A stretch of DNA of 64,000 nucleotides from Candidatus Obscuribacterales bacterium (GCA_020050835.1 JAGVKB010000037.1:1-64000), one strand, 5' to 3'; shown: positions 43,755-52,921, counted from the stretch's first letter. The notes: generated by a model not told the origin, from the sequence alone. Numbers and translations: made by a program.

Positions 43755-44603
43755 ATGGCTCTAATTGCCTATAACCAAATTTCCATTCCGTCATTTATGT
43801 ATGGAACGGCCTGGAAGAAGGACGATACTACAAGGCTGGCTCAGCTTGCTGTCGAATCCGGCTTCAAGGCGATCGATACGGCGAATCAATTGATTCATTA
43901 TCGAGAGGCTCTGGTCGGCGATGCTTTGCTGTCACTGAAAAAGAATGGAGTGCAGCGTGATCAGCTGTTTCTGCAGACGAAGTTCACTTCTCTGGACGGG
44001 CAAGGCGGTCAGCCTCCTTACGATCCGTCTGTCAATCTGGCAACTCAGGTCAAGCAATCGATTGAAAGCTCGTTAGAACACCTCCACACCGACTATTTGG
44101 ACTCATATGTCTTGCATGGACCCTATTCGAGAAGAGGATTGGGAGCTGAGGACTGGCAGGTATGGGCGGCGATTGAGGAGCTCTATAAGGCTGGCACGGT
44201 GCGGATGATCGGCATCAGCAATGTTTCCGCCCAGCAGCTTGCGGAGTTGTGTGCCAAGGCGACCGTCAAACCGATGGTGGTGCAAAATCGGTGTTATGCA
44301 GCGACCGGTTGGGACAATGAGGTTAGAGAAATCTGCCGCAGTCACAATGTTATTTATCAAGGTTTTTCACTCCTGACAGCAAATGGGCAAGTGCTGTCAG
44401 CTCCTGCGGTTCGGGAGATTGCTAAGCGGCTCGGGACAGGCGTTGCCCAAGTGATTTTTCGGTTTGCAATGGACGTTGGCATGTTGCCGTTAACTGGAAC
44501 AACGAATCCACAAAATATGAAAGAGGACTTGCAAGCTGAGCAGCTTACGCTCACCACTGAAGAGGTTCAGAAGATTGAATCAATTGGTCTGATTCATCGA
44601 TGA
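43755..44603 (+). CDS. Aldo/keto reductase
   Basis: The 282-residue protein is a single TIM-barrel NAD(P)H-dependent reductase. The catalytic tetrad is visible: Asp41 ('AIDTANQ'), Tyr49 ('IHYREALVG'), Lys76 ('LQTKF') and His121 ('YVLHGPY'). The C-terminal 'PLTGTTNPQNMKEDL' is the nucleotide phosphate loop. GGAG sits six bases before ATG. It follows the ArsR gene and may be controlled by it, which suggests a role against a reactive carbonyl that the repressor senses. Confidence 0.92.
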   Translation: MALIAYNQISIPSFMYGTAWKKDDTTRLAQLAVESGFKAIDTANQLIHYREALVGDALLSLKKNGVQRDQLFLQTKFTSLDGQGGQPPYDPSVNLATQVKQSIESSLEHLHTDYLDSYVLHGPYSRRGLGAEDWQVWAAIEELYKAGTVRMIGISNVSAQQLAELCAKATVKPMVVQNRCYAATGWDNEVREICRSHNVIYQGFSLLTANGQVLSAPAVREIAKRLGTGVAQVIFRFAMDVGMLPLTGTTNPQNMKEDLQAEQLTLTTEEVQKIESIGLIHR

Positions 44604-44903
44604 TTGAAGGGCCAGCCCGCCCGAACTGTCTCACTTCCAGAATTCCCACCAGTGTTTCACGCCTGCCTGAAGTCCTGGCGGTTGCACTTCAGTAAATGGA
44701 TTTAGAGATGCATAGAACTCACTTGTATCTTTTCCGCTCAACTTACATTGAGCAATATCCCGTAGATATTGCTCGAACGACGATTGAGAAGAGTCGGAAG
44801 AATAGTATTTATGAGCATGAATACTTCCAAGTTGTGCACCTTGTAATCGTCAAGTGGATGATAAGATCATTGGCGTTGTCGGGCTACTCGGGAACAACTT
44901 AGA
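44604..44903. other. Intergenic region with a strong hairpin
   Basis: A 300-bp gap before topB. A 68-codon frame (44696-44902) has no ribosome site and I do not accept it. The only structure is the hairpin at 44750-44774. Confidence 0.4.
44750..44774 (+). other. 10-bp perfect hairpin upstream of topB
   Basis: GAGCAATATC (44750-44759) and GATATTGCTC (44765-44774) pair perfectly around a 5-base loop, extendable by a T.G and a T-A pair. It is not followed by a T-run. It may be a terminator of weak form for the aldo/keto reductase transcript or an operator before topB. Confidence 0.5.
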
Positions 44904-47369
44904 GTGAAAGTAATTCTGGCTGAGAAGCCTTCGGTGGCGAAGGATATCGCTGCGGTAGTCGGCGCCACGGAAAAGAGGAACGGCTACTTCCGTGGAAACG
45001 GTTATGTGGTCACATATGCCTTTGGACATCTCATTACCTTCTGCGAGCCGGAGGAGATGAATCCATCCTGGGGAAAACCCTGGCGTATAGAGCAACTACC
45101 TATGATTCCGACCGAGTGGAAGTACACGGTCGTAGACAAAGCTGCCGAGCAATACAGTGTCATAAAGAAACTGTTTCTGGATAAGGAAACTGCCTCGATT
45201 ATCTGTGCAACTGACGCCGGAAGGGAGGGCGAGCATATCTTCCGCTTGATCTATAAGTTCTCTGGATGTACGAAACCGGTGGAACGGTTGTGGATCAGTT
45301 CGCTTACAGCTCAGGCCATCAGTGATGGACTGTCTAAAGTTCGGCCGTTATCAGAGTTTGACAATCTGGCAAATTCGGCAGCCGCACGAGCGCAGGCAGA
45401 CTGGGTTGTGGGGCTCAATTTCACTAGAGCCTATACAACAATGAATCGTCAACTCTGTACGATCGGTCGAGTGCAAACGCCGACTCTAGCCTTGATTGTC
45501 GATAGACAGAAAGCAATAGACAGTTTCAGATCTTCGAACTTCTATGAAATTTTAGTGAAATTCGAGCCAGGATTCGTGGCTCGCTATATCACCCCCGGCG
45601 AGGACCCTCAGAGTCGTCTGCAAGACAAAGCCCAGGCTCAGGAGATACTTAACTCAATTACTCCCAAGCCTACTGGTACCGTCGTTTCAGTTGCGACTGC
45701 GGAGAAGAAATCTAAGGCGCCGGCACTCTACGACCTACTGACTTTGCAAAAGGAAGCGAACAAACGATTTGGCTATACTGCCAAGGAAACTCTGGACATC
45801 GCGCAGAATCTCTATGAAGAGCACAAGCTGATTTCTTATCCCCGGACTGAATCTCGCCATCTTTCCAATGATATGGTCGACGACTTGCCCGGTGTTGTCA
45901 ACGCCGCTATCAAGGCGCCGACTACGCCGGAAGTGGCTCGGACTGCTCTCGCTAAGGTGTCGATTTTTGCCGGTAAGATCACAGCCGATGTCTTGCGCCC
46001 GCACCTGACAAAAACCTATCTCGATGACAACAAACTGACGGACCACCACGCGATTATTCCAACACATAAGGCCTGTCCTTCGACGCTGCCTGAAAGGCAG
46101 CGAAATATCTACCAGCTAGTGTCGCTGCGCTTCCTGAGTATCTTTCTGCCGCCGGAAGTTCGAGACGAAACAACGGCTATCATCAAAATCGACGAACATT
46201 CCTTTCGCGCGCGTGGCGTGATTATCAAAGATCCCGGTTGGACCATAGTTGAACCTAAGTCGGATACTCCAAAGAAGGGCAAGGACAATCAAAAGGATTC
46301 TGCGGAAGATTTGCAAAAACTGCCACCCTTATCGAAAGGGCAGCAGCTCAACAAGCAGAAGGCAGAGCTCAAGGAGAGGAAAACCAGCGCGCCGAAGCCA
46401 TATGACGATGCGACGCTTCTAACGGCGATGAAAAATGCTGGTCAGGATTTGGACGACGAAGACCTGGCTACATACATGAAGCAGCGCGGGTTGGGGACAC
46501 CTGCTACTCGTGCTGCAATCATCGAACGACTCCTGCAAACTGGATACATCGAGAGAAAGAAGAGTTCACTTATTCCCACCGAAAAGGGAAGTGCTGTTAT
46601 CGACCAGGTTCATTCCGATCTAAAGGACGTAAAGTTGACTGCTTCCTGGGAGCAACGTCTGGCTGATATGCAGGACGGTGTATTAGACCTGGCAACCTTT
46701 GAAAATGACATAGCAGTGTTTGTTCGAACCGTTCTGCCGTTGGTCACGGCTGATAGCGCCACGACGCGCATTCCGCGTGAAGGTGACATTGGAGCCTGTC
46801 CAAAGTGTTCAGTCGGCTCTGTTCGCTACACGCCGAAAGGAGCCGGGTGCACTCGCTGGAGGGAAGGATGCACATTCTCAATCTGGCGAGAGCAATACGG
46901 CAAAGAGCTGAAAGACAGTCACATCAAAGAACTAATCCAAAGTAGACACACCAAGCAGATCAAGGGATTCAAGAAGAAGGACGGCACAGGCACATATGAT
47001 GCGCAGCTCGTCTTGAACGATGACTTCAAGGTTCGATTGGATTTCGGCAATGGTGCTGACGCGCAGGTCGGTCCCTGCCCGCAGTGCAAAGATGGTGCTG
47101 TCCGACCAAATTCCAAGGGTGTGGGCTGCTCTAGATGGAAGGAGGGATGTACGTTCTTCGTCTGGCGAATGCAATATGGCAAAGAGCTTGGCGACGAGCA
47201 GATCAAAGCCTTAGTTGTGAACAAGAGAACAGAGCTGATTACCGGTTTTAAAAAGAAGAGCGGGACAGGTACATATGACGCTCGCCTGGTGCTCGACGAA
47301 CAATCTAAGGTACGATTGGAGTTTGGAAATCAAGCAAGACCCGCTGTTACAACAGTTGAGGCAAAGTGA
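44904..47369 (+). CDS. topB: DNA topoisomerase III (type IA) with two C-terminal Cys-rich repeats
   Basis: The 821-residue protein starts at GTG. The Toprim domain has Glu7 ('LAEKPSVAK') and 'ATDAGREGEHIFR' (102-114). The active-site tyrosine is Tyr312 in 'ISYPRTESRHLS'. It relaxes negatively supercoiled DNA and decatenates replication intermediates by single-strand passage. After the core, two tandem repeats of about 95 residues (about 630-815) each carry 'G.CP.C..G.VR...KG.GC.RW.EGC.F..WR.QYGKEL' followed by 'GFKKK.GTGTYDA.LVL', the zinc-ribbon-like tail found in many TopB proteins. A charged linker rich in Lys lies near residues 450-500. Confidence 0.94.
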   Translation: MKVILAEKPSVAKDIAAVVGATEKRNGYFRGNGYVVTYAFGHLITFCEPEEMNPSWGKPWRIEQLPMIPTEWKYTVVDKAAEQYSVIKKLFLDKETASIICATDAGREGEHIFRLIYKFSGCTKPVERLWISSLTAQAISDGLSKVRPLSEFDNLANSAAARAQADWVVGLNFTRAYTTMNRQLCTIGRVQTPTLALIVDRQKAIDSFRSSNFYEILVKFEPGFVARYITPGEDPQSRLQDKAQAQEILNSITPKPTGTVVSVATAEKKSKAPALYDLLTLQKEANKRFGYTAKETLDIAQNLYEEHKLISYPRTESRHLSNDMVDDLPGVVNAAIKAPTTPEVARTALAKVSIFAGKITADVLRPHLTKTYLDDNKLTDHHAIIPTHKACPSTLPERQRNIYQLVSLRFLSIFLPPEVRDETTAIIKIDEHSFRARGVIIKDPGWTIVEPKSDTPKKGKDNQKDSAEDLQKLPPLSKGQQLNKQKAELKERKTSAPKPYDDATLLTAMKNAGQDLDDEDLATYMKQRGLGTPATRAAIIERLLQTGYIERKKSSLIPTEKGSAVIDQVHSDLKDVKLTASWEQRLADMQDGVLDLATFENDIAVFVRTVLPLVTADSATTRIPREGDIGACPKCSVGSVRYTPKGAGCTRWREGCTFSIWREQYGKELKDSHIKELIQSRHTKQIKGFKKKDGTGTYDAQLVLNDDFKVRLDFGNGADAQVGPCPQCKDGAVRPNSKGVGCSRWKEGCTFFVWRMQYGKELGDEQIKALVVNKRTELITGFKKKSGTGTYDARLVLDEQSKVRLEFGNQARPAVTTVEAK

Positions 47370-47550
47370 TCAGCGCTGGTCATTTCAACTGAGAATCTGA
47401 ATCCTTCGACTTCGGGACAATTTAGGGACAAATTCAGTACGTGTTGGGGACAGCACATACATATCTTGGGAACTCCAACCCGATGGCAGCGATCAAAATC
47501 TGCACCGGAGGGCTATCAATAATCCCTTACAAGAATAGGAGTCCTAATGT

Positions 47551-48330
47551 ATGCCTGAATATGAAAATGCAAGTTCGTTTGTTGAGCGGACTGAACCATC
47601 ATTCAATCGTTCTGAAGATCAGATGTCCAGCCTTTCAAGAAATTGTTGGAACGATGTTGCGACAGGTTCAGGTGGTGGTAGTGGTGATAACCTTTCCCGA
47701 GCAGTGACTAGTGCCATTCAGACCTTGGATCTTGACGCGTCCAGCATCTATCCTTCGGAGCATCTATCGCAAACGAGAACGAAGGCTGAGGAGTTAGTGA
47801 ATTCTCTTACCAGGAGCACCGGAACGGAAAGCTCGAGCTGCGAGCAGGGAAATTCCGACCAGATCTCTGCGCATGGCACGGATAAGCAGCAAAGGCGGCC
47901 AGCTGACGCCGGTGCTGATGCTGGTACCGACGCCGGTCGGGAACCGGCCAGTTCAGTTCGAATACAAGAGAGAATCGACCCGGTTAATCACAACCGGATT
48001 AGAGATTTTGATTATGGTAACGGAAGATCAGCTACGGCTGTCGAAAGTGAGGATCATCGAACAAGACAGCTTGTGGAGCGAGAGCCGGGTCGGATTACAT
48101 CAACTAATTGGTCTCCTAATGGCAGTGTTACTCAAGAGTCAATCTCTTCGGATGGCAGCCGGCGAACCACCGTATGGAATCCGGCCGACAATTCTTGCAG
48201 CGAGACGACTTCAAGATTCGATCGACTTGGACTTCCTCATGTTGACACAAATGTCACCCGCGGAGCACAGCGACCGCCGCAACCTCAATTCGTTCGGGAG
48301 GATGGCACCATACCGCGGTCGAGAAGATAA
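47551..48330 (+). CDS. Hydrophilic protein with RHS-like segment, unknown function
   Basis: AGGAG nine bases before the ATG supports the start; 259 residues. The first 140 residues are Ser/Asn/Asp-rich and disordered. From about 145 the 'DPVNHNRIRDFDYGNGRSATAV' and 'STNWSPNGSVTQESISSDGSRRTTVWNPADNS' segments have the strand-turn-strand rhythm of YD/RHS repeats. No toxin domain, signal peptide or membrane segment is seen. It may be a fragment or small relative of the large RHS-like secreted proteins. Function is unknown. Confidence 0.7.
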   Translation: MPEYENASSFVERTEPSFNRSEDQMSSLSRNCWNDVATGSGGGSGDNLSRAVTSAIQTLDLDASSIYPSEHLSQTRTKAEELVNSLTRSTGTESSSCEQGNSDQISAHGTDKQQRRPADAGADAGTDAGREPASSVRIQERIDPVNHNRIRDFDYGNGRSATAVESEDHRTRQLVEREPGRITSTNWSPNGSVTQESISSDGSRRTTVWNPADNSCSETTSRFDRLGLPHVDTNVTRGAQRPPQPQFVREDGTIPRSRR

Positions 48331-48383
48331 CTAAGTGGAGAACTTCAATAGCCAGGCGCTCTGACTTAGAGCACTGAACACAA

Positions 48384-48423
48384 TCGAGAGCGATAGCGCG
48401 GAAGCCTGTGCTATCGCTCTCGA
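48384..48423. terminator. 14-bp perfect stem between convergent genes
   Basis: TCGAGAGCGATAGC (48384-48397) pairs exactly with GCTATCGCTCTCGA (48410-48423) around a 12-base loop. It lies between the ends of the convergent genes at 48330 and 48462, where a two-way terminator is expected. Neither side has a clear U-run, so the terminator role is probable but not certain. Confidence 0.55.
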
Positions 48424-48461
48424 GCGCGGTTCTTCGACCAAAACCAAGAGTCGCAGCAGTG

Positions 48462-50960
48462 TCACTTCCTGTATCTGTTTCGTTCCAGAGCCGTAGGGGT
48501 TAAAGCCGACCGCCCTCTTTTCGTCGCGCCGTGCTGCTCACGAGTTGAAGGTTGCGATGCTGGATGCGGGCGGGCAGCCGGTGGAGAACCTTGGACCGCG
48601 GTCCCTAGCATAGGATCAGGTCCGTACCAGTTTTGAACAACAACTGGTGTCTGCAGTTTCCCTCGATCTCTCAATACTTCGTCCTCGACTCTCTCCTTCA
48701 TAAAGTTAAATGCTTCGCCCAATGTTGTTTTAGTTCCGCGGAGTCTCAGTCCTTCAATTAAGCGGTAAGTGAATACCCCGTTCTTGCAATGCTTCGATTC
48801 GTACGAGGATTGATTCGCATCGCTAGACGCTACAAGAATCTGACCTTTCCCGAGTACGAGCTCATCGAGGTTGAATTCATCAATGGTGACCTTCTTCGGC
48901 GTTGTCTGTCCGGATGCGGTGCCGTGCCGGTCAAGCCCCTTGCCGGCGTCATCTTGCAAGGCTTCAGGTAGACCAGTTTGCAGTTGTTGACCGGTCAGTT
49001 GCACTGCAGCGGCATGGCAAACATCCAGTACAAATACTATTCTGTCGCTAGGTACGATGTTTGAGATACCTGCAATCAACCATTGCATCGGAATGCCTGC
49101 CAGGATTAGGTTGTGCTCGTTGGTATCGTAGGCTGCTAGAAAGTTTGTGTCTTTCGCTTCTTTTGTTGCTGAGCTACCATGACTGGACATATAGACAAGT
49201 ACAAGATCGTGGCGACCAGCCCGCTTTCCTAGCCATTTTGGACCAAGGGAGCCGATGATATTGTCGCGAGTCGCTTCAGAATCAATCAGAAGCTTTATGT
49301 GGTCTGCCTGGAAATTCGATTCGTTGACCAGGAAGTTTCGAAAGTCTCTGGCATCTTTGGCTGCATACTGCAGGTTGAGTCGTGGGTCCTCGAAATTGCT
49401 GATGCCGATCACGACTGCCCACTTATCTCTAAACGGGCGATTCAGGGTTGATTTAGCCGGTCCGATTTCTATCTTTTGTGGTGTCTTCATAAGCTTTGCC
49501 GATCCGGGCAGCAGCTTTTTCAATCGCAATGCTTCTTCCTGAAACTGTTTAGCTTCATCCTGCTTCCCCTGCCTGGCCAGAACATTCGCAAGTTCATCTA
49601 AATCACTGGCAACAACCGGGCTGTTATCTCCGTGTGCTTGCTTGTCTTTAAAGAGCAATGTTCTGTAAAGATTCTCAGCCTTTTGATAATCATGCTGCTC
49701 GCTGTAAATGCCGGCCAGCTTACTAATAGTGAATGCTATCTGGTCGTGCGGTTGTCCGCTGTTCTTTCGTTGCAGCGCTAGCATCCGTTCGAAAATCATC
49801 ACGCTTTCAGCGTTTCTCTTTTGCAGCAGATACGAAGTAGCTAGGATCCTCAGGCTATCCAGGAGTTCCGGTTTGTCGGAGCCGTAAAGCCTTTCTGCAA
49901 TCGCCAGTGCTTGCTTTGCATGCGACTCGCACTGCTCATAGTCTCTTATACTGAGTTCGAGTACTGCCAGCCCGTCAAGGCAACTTGCGACTTTCTTGCT
50001 TTCGGCGCCATACCTGCTTTCGTAAATCTTGAGTGCACGTTTTATGATCGGTGCTGCATCGCTGTACTTGCCTTGGCTTACATAGACAGAGCCGAGTGCA
50101 TCGAGCGTCGTGGCAAGCTCGATACTGTCACTAGGCAGATGTTTCTCGCCGATAATTAGCGCTCGCTTCAACAGCCTCTCCGCTTCGGCATTATTGTGTT
50201 CTTGCCGGCACACTAATGCTTGGAATGCCAATGCTTCGGCTACTGTCTTGTCCTCGAGTCCGTATGATTTTTCAAAAATGGTCTGTGCTTGTTTAAAGAG
50301 GTTTCTTGCTTCCTGGGACTTGCGTTGCTTGAAATAAAGTGTTCCTAGTTCGATGTACAACCGCCCCAACTCGGGATCGTCGGCGGAGAGAGTCTTCTTG
50401 CTAATTGCAATTGCTCTTGTGAAGAACGGCTCAGCTTCTGCATATCGACGTTGGCGTGTAGATAGCGATGCCAGGTGGGCGAGAATCGCTGCTACATTTC
50501 GATCGTCTGACCCGTAGGCGGCTTCGCATATGGTTAGTGCTCGTCTGTAAAGATCTTCCGCTTCGCGAGTCTTAGATTGCTTGGCCATTAGCTCGGCCAG
50601 CGGTGCCAAAATCAAGACTTTGCGAGGATCGAGCTCATCGACCGTGCTGTCAGCATCAATCGCTTTCAATGCCGACGCAAGTCGCTCTTCTGCTTCCTGG
50701 TACTTAGCTTGCTTCTGCAGTGTGGTTGCTTGCTCTAGTAAGTTGTTCCAATTTGTAGCTTGCTCGGCAGCAGAGAGATCTGCTGAAACTGGAGCAATCA
50801 CCGTGGCAAGCAGTAACAAGCAATTGAGTAAGGCTTGCCTGAGGGTATTCCAGGAGGATTTGTCTGTATAGAATCCAAGTCTCTTCAAGCAATCAATCTC
50901 GATTGATGGATCTCCAAAGAATATCATAGGAGATGAGACGAAGAATCGGCGGGGGTGCAT
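48462..50960 (-). CDS. TPR-caspase-domain protein (bacterial metacaspase-like)
   Basis: The 832-residue product has a hydrophobic export-type segment near residues 42-60 ('ALLNCLLLLATVIAPVSA'); the true start may be downstream of 50960. About ten TPR units of the kinesin-light-chain type occupy residues 75-490 ('AEELYRRALTICE...', 'LATLYFKQRK'). A caspase (peptidase C14) domain begins at 'WAVVIGISNFEDPRLNLQYAAKDARDFRNFL' (about 518-548). The catalytic dyad is His594 in 'YMSSHGSS' and Cys648 in 'FVLDVCHAAA'. The C-terminus is Pro/Arg-rich. Such proteins are calcium-independent or dependent cysteine proteases with Arg/Lys specificity; this one is likely secreted or periplasmic and recruited by its TPR region. 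Confidence 0.9.
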   Translation of the reverse strand: MHPRRFFVSSPMIFFGDPSIEIDCLKRLGFYTDKSSWNTLRQALLNCLLLLATVIAPVSADLSAAEQATNWNNLLEQATTLQKQAKYQEAEERLASALKAIDADSTVDELDPRKVLILAPLAELMAKQSKTREAEDLYRRALTICEAAYGSDDRNVAAILAHLASLSTRQRRYAEAEPFFTRAIAISKKTLSADDPELGRLYIELGTLYFKQRKSQEARNLFKQAQTIFEKSYGLEDKTVAEALAFQALVCRQEHNNAEAERLLKRALIIGEKHLPSDSIELATTLDALGSVYVSQGKYSDAAPIIKRALKIYESRYGAESKKVASCLDGLAVLELSIRDYEQCESHAKQALAIAERLYGSDKPELLDSLRILATSYLLQKRNAESVMIFERMLALQRKNSGQPHDQIAFTISKLAGIYSEQHDYQKAENLYRTLLFKDKQAHGDNSPVVASDLDELANVLARQGKQDEAKQFQEEALRLKKLLPGSAKLMKTPQKIEIGPAKSTLNRPFRDKWAVVIGISNFEDPRLNLQYAAKDARDFRNFLVNESNFQADHIKLLIDSEATRDNIIGSLGPKWLGKRAGRHDLVLVYMSSHGSSATKEAKDTNFLAAYDTNEHNLILAGIPMQWLIAGISNIVPSDRIVFVLDVCHAAAVQLTGQQLQTGLPEALQDDAGKGLDRHGTASGQTTPKKVTIDEFNLDELVLGKGQILVASSDANQSSYESKHCKNGVFTYRLIEGLRLRGTKTTLGEAFNFMKERVEDEVLRDRGKLQTPVVVQNWYGPDPMLGTAVQGSPPAARPHPASQPSTREQHGATKRGRSALTPTALERNRYRK

Positions 50961-51143
50961 GTTACCGCACCGTCTTGCCGTCCTCGTCCGTGGGTGTTGT
51001 GTCTTTCACCACAGCGAAAATGATTAGAGTGGGAGTTACCGTACTTGGGAAGGAGAGCGCGGGCATCCTCGACATCAACCCATTGTTCAATCAACACTGG
51101 GGCTAATACTTAGATCGCGATAGTTCAATGCCGATTCGCTCGA

Positions 51144-51488
51144 TTAATTGTTGGCGGCCGGCCAGTACTCTGAAACCAATTGCCAGTGAACGTTCTCGCG
51201 TTGTCTGTGGGTGGTGCCAGGCATCAGGTGCATGAAGACGTACAGTGCGTCGCTGTGCCCAGCCTGCTTGTTCCAAAGCTCGTAAATGTGCTCGTTAACA
51301 GAGGGTAATTCCTTTTCGAGATCCTCTGTATGACCAAAATACAACACAGTATGCGCTTTCGGCTTGGTGTCAGGATTTTGCTTGTAGGTAATCGCAAACA
51401 CCGCCGGCGCTCCGGGCGGACTGCAATTACGAAGCTCCCCGCCTGAAATGAACTTATAACGTGGATTTTTGCCCCAACAAATATGCAT
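51144..51488 (-). CDS. GIY-YIG-like small protein
   Basis: The ATG at 51488 (114 residues) is preferred over a GTG at 51527. The sequence follows the order of GIY-YIG nucleases: a first strand 'PAVFAITYK', then 'TVLYFGHTEDLEKEL', an Arg ('THRQRENVHWQLVSEYWP') and a final Asn. The two diagnostic triplets are degraded (VFA and YFG), so catalytic activity is doubtful. A diverged member is the best guess. Confidence 0.5.
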   Translation of the reverse strand: MHICWGKNPRYKFISGGELRNCSPPGAPAVFAITYKQNPDTKPKAHTVLYFGHTEDLEKELPSVNEHIYELWNKQAGHSDALYVFMHLMPGTTHRQRENVHWQLVSEYWPAANN

Positions 51489-51935
51489 TAGCTTTCTATT
51501 CCCCTGTACAAGGCTTAGGTAGAACACCGACAGTTCTTGACCGGCTTGCGTATGAACTAGTGACGTTCCCCCAAAGATTCGACCAGTGCATTTTTAAATG
51601 GCAATGTACGGATCAGAAAGGAATGCCCCATTCCCTATATCCATTATCGCACGGATGGATTGCAATTGGAGGGGAAGACGATGTTCGCGAACCATTATTG
51701 CGACTGACCAGCCCTCAATTGCGCGGAAGGCATGGTAAATGACCAATCCGTTTCGGCTCTCTCGAGTCTCGAGCATGCTGCCGGTCCTTCGGGATGGGAA
51801 GTATTGCGCTTGGACGAAGACCGAGCGCTGCCCGTTTAACGTTTTGTTGTCTCTACCTCTTCACCGGGCCGAAGGCTGCAAGTCGGGAGCAGCTAATGGG
51901 AAGTGAGAAAAATACTAGTACGAACCAAGTAGTCC
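51489..51935. other. Intergenic region without recognised gene
   Basis: About 450 bp upstream of the tRNA promoter. Short frames on both strands lack ribosome sites and protein-like composition. Nothing is seen. Confidence 0.4.
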
Positions 51936-51963
51936 TTGACAGCTTATCGGTCAACTCAATAAT
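51936..51963 (+). promoter_or_regulatory. Sigma-70-type promoter of tRNA-Gln
   Basis: TTGACA (51936-51941), a 16-base spacer and AATAAT (51958-51963) place the start about 12 bases before the tRNA. A TACAAT at 51965-51970 is a second possible -10 but its spacing is too long. Confidence 0.55.
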
Positions 51964-51981
51964 CTACAATATTGGATATCT

Positions 51982-52053
51982 TGGGGCGTCGCCAAGCGGT
52001 AAGGCACCTGGTTCTGGTCTAGGCATTCCGAGGTTCGAATCCTTGCGCCCCAG
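51982..52053 (+). tRNA. tRNA-Gln (anticodon CUG)
   Basis: A complete cloverleaf of 72 bases: acceptor TGGGGCG/CGCCCCA with the U1-A72 pair typical of tRNA-Gln, D-stem GCC/GGC, anticodon stem CCTGG/CTAGG with loop TTCTGGT (anticodon CTG, reading CAG), T-stem CGAGG/CCTTG with loop TTCGAAT, and discriminator G. The CCA end is not encoded. It closely matches E. coli tRNA-Gln. Confidence 0.96.
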
Positions 52054-52420
52054 TTCTTAAGTCACAATACCAGTCTTTTTCACCAAGTCTCGACGTTAGT
52101 GGCACCTACCGATTAGTATTGGCGTCCAGATTGAGGATGCGTGTCCCGGCATCATAAATTGCCTGCAGAACTGGTACTGCCACAGCATCCGTGCTCTCTC
52201 TCTCTCTCTCTCTCTCTTGAGCCACCGCAGACGGTGCATTGCTGCGATCCTCAACTTGAGAAGAGAAAGTGCAACAGTTGTGTAAATCTGCAAGCCGAGT
52301 TGATCCGGAGGAGATTACGGTTGTTTGTATCCGAATTGTACACGTATCTAGGGTTTTGGCAGGAGTGCTTGCCAGGCTCTCAATTCGGACTGGAGTACCC
52401 GATCGAGCTAGTGTCGGGAG
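52054..52420. other. Intergenic region with a dinucleotide tract
   Basis: A 367-bp gap after tRNA-Gln. It holds the (CT)12 tract at 52194-52217. Frames here are shaped by that tract and are not accepted as genes. Confidence 0.4.
52194..52217 (+). repeat. (CT)12 microsatellite
   Basis: Twelve uninterrupted CT units, a slippage-prone tract, rare at this length in bacteria. It is about 200 bp from the nearest gene end, so it is not clearly placed to switch one on or off. Confidence 0.9.
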
Positions 52421-52663
52421 TTACTTGCCGTGGTTGCGATTCCAGTTGTTTATAAACCTTTGAGCCGCATCGGGATGATTCTGATAGTATTCGGCTTTCT
52501 TCGGGTGCTCATCAATCCACTTCTGGTGTTTCATGGCCCACTTGTTCCAGTTTTCTCCTTCTTTAGACCGCCTGACCTCCTGGGCCGAGGTGCAATTCGG
52601 AGCAAAAAAGAGCCCGCTTGCAACACCAATTGCGCCAATTAAAAAAAGTGCCGTAATTCTCAT
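52421..52663 (-). CDS. Small exported protein
   Basis: The ATG at 52663 gives 80 residues; a longer frame to 52783 starts without a signal. The signal peptide is 'MRITALFLIGAIGVASGLFF', ending near 'CTSAQ'. The mature part is a short charged helix pair with Trp and His ('NWNKWAMKHQKWIDEHP...HPDAAQRFINNWNRNHGK'). The family is not recognised. Confidence 0.65.
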   Translation of the reverse strand: MRITALFLIGAIGVASGLFFAPNCTSAQEVRRSKEGENWNKWAMKHQKWIDEHPKKAEYYQNHPDAAQRFINNWNRNHGK

Positions 52664-52921
52664 CGTCAACCCCACCAATTCGAAAGTTAGACGCCAACCA
52701 TACCGAGTATGTACCCAAAGTAGACCGGGATTAGTCCTTATACCGGTCAAGTGAAAGTTGACGTTAGATCGCAGGGGTTTCATTGCATTGCATCGGTTTT
52801 AGTAGAGCGGCAAGACAGTGCCGATGAAATTCGACAGCAAGCAAGCCGGTAATCGAACGAGGATTACGGTCTTAACCAAACTCCCTTCAGGAAGTCCAGA
52901 TTCGCAGATTGCGGACGGTCT

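Noticed and set aside
44696-44902. 68-codon frame before topB
   Set aside because: No ribosome site, runs through the hairpin at 44750-44774, and odd composition.
52096-52455. Frames across the CT tract on both strands
   Set aside because: Their length comes from the dinucleotide tract, giving Ser-Leu or Arg-Glu runs.
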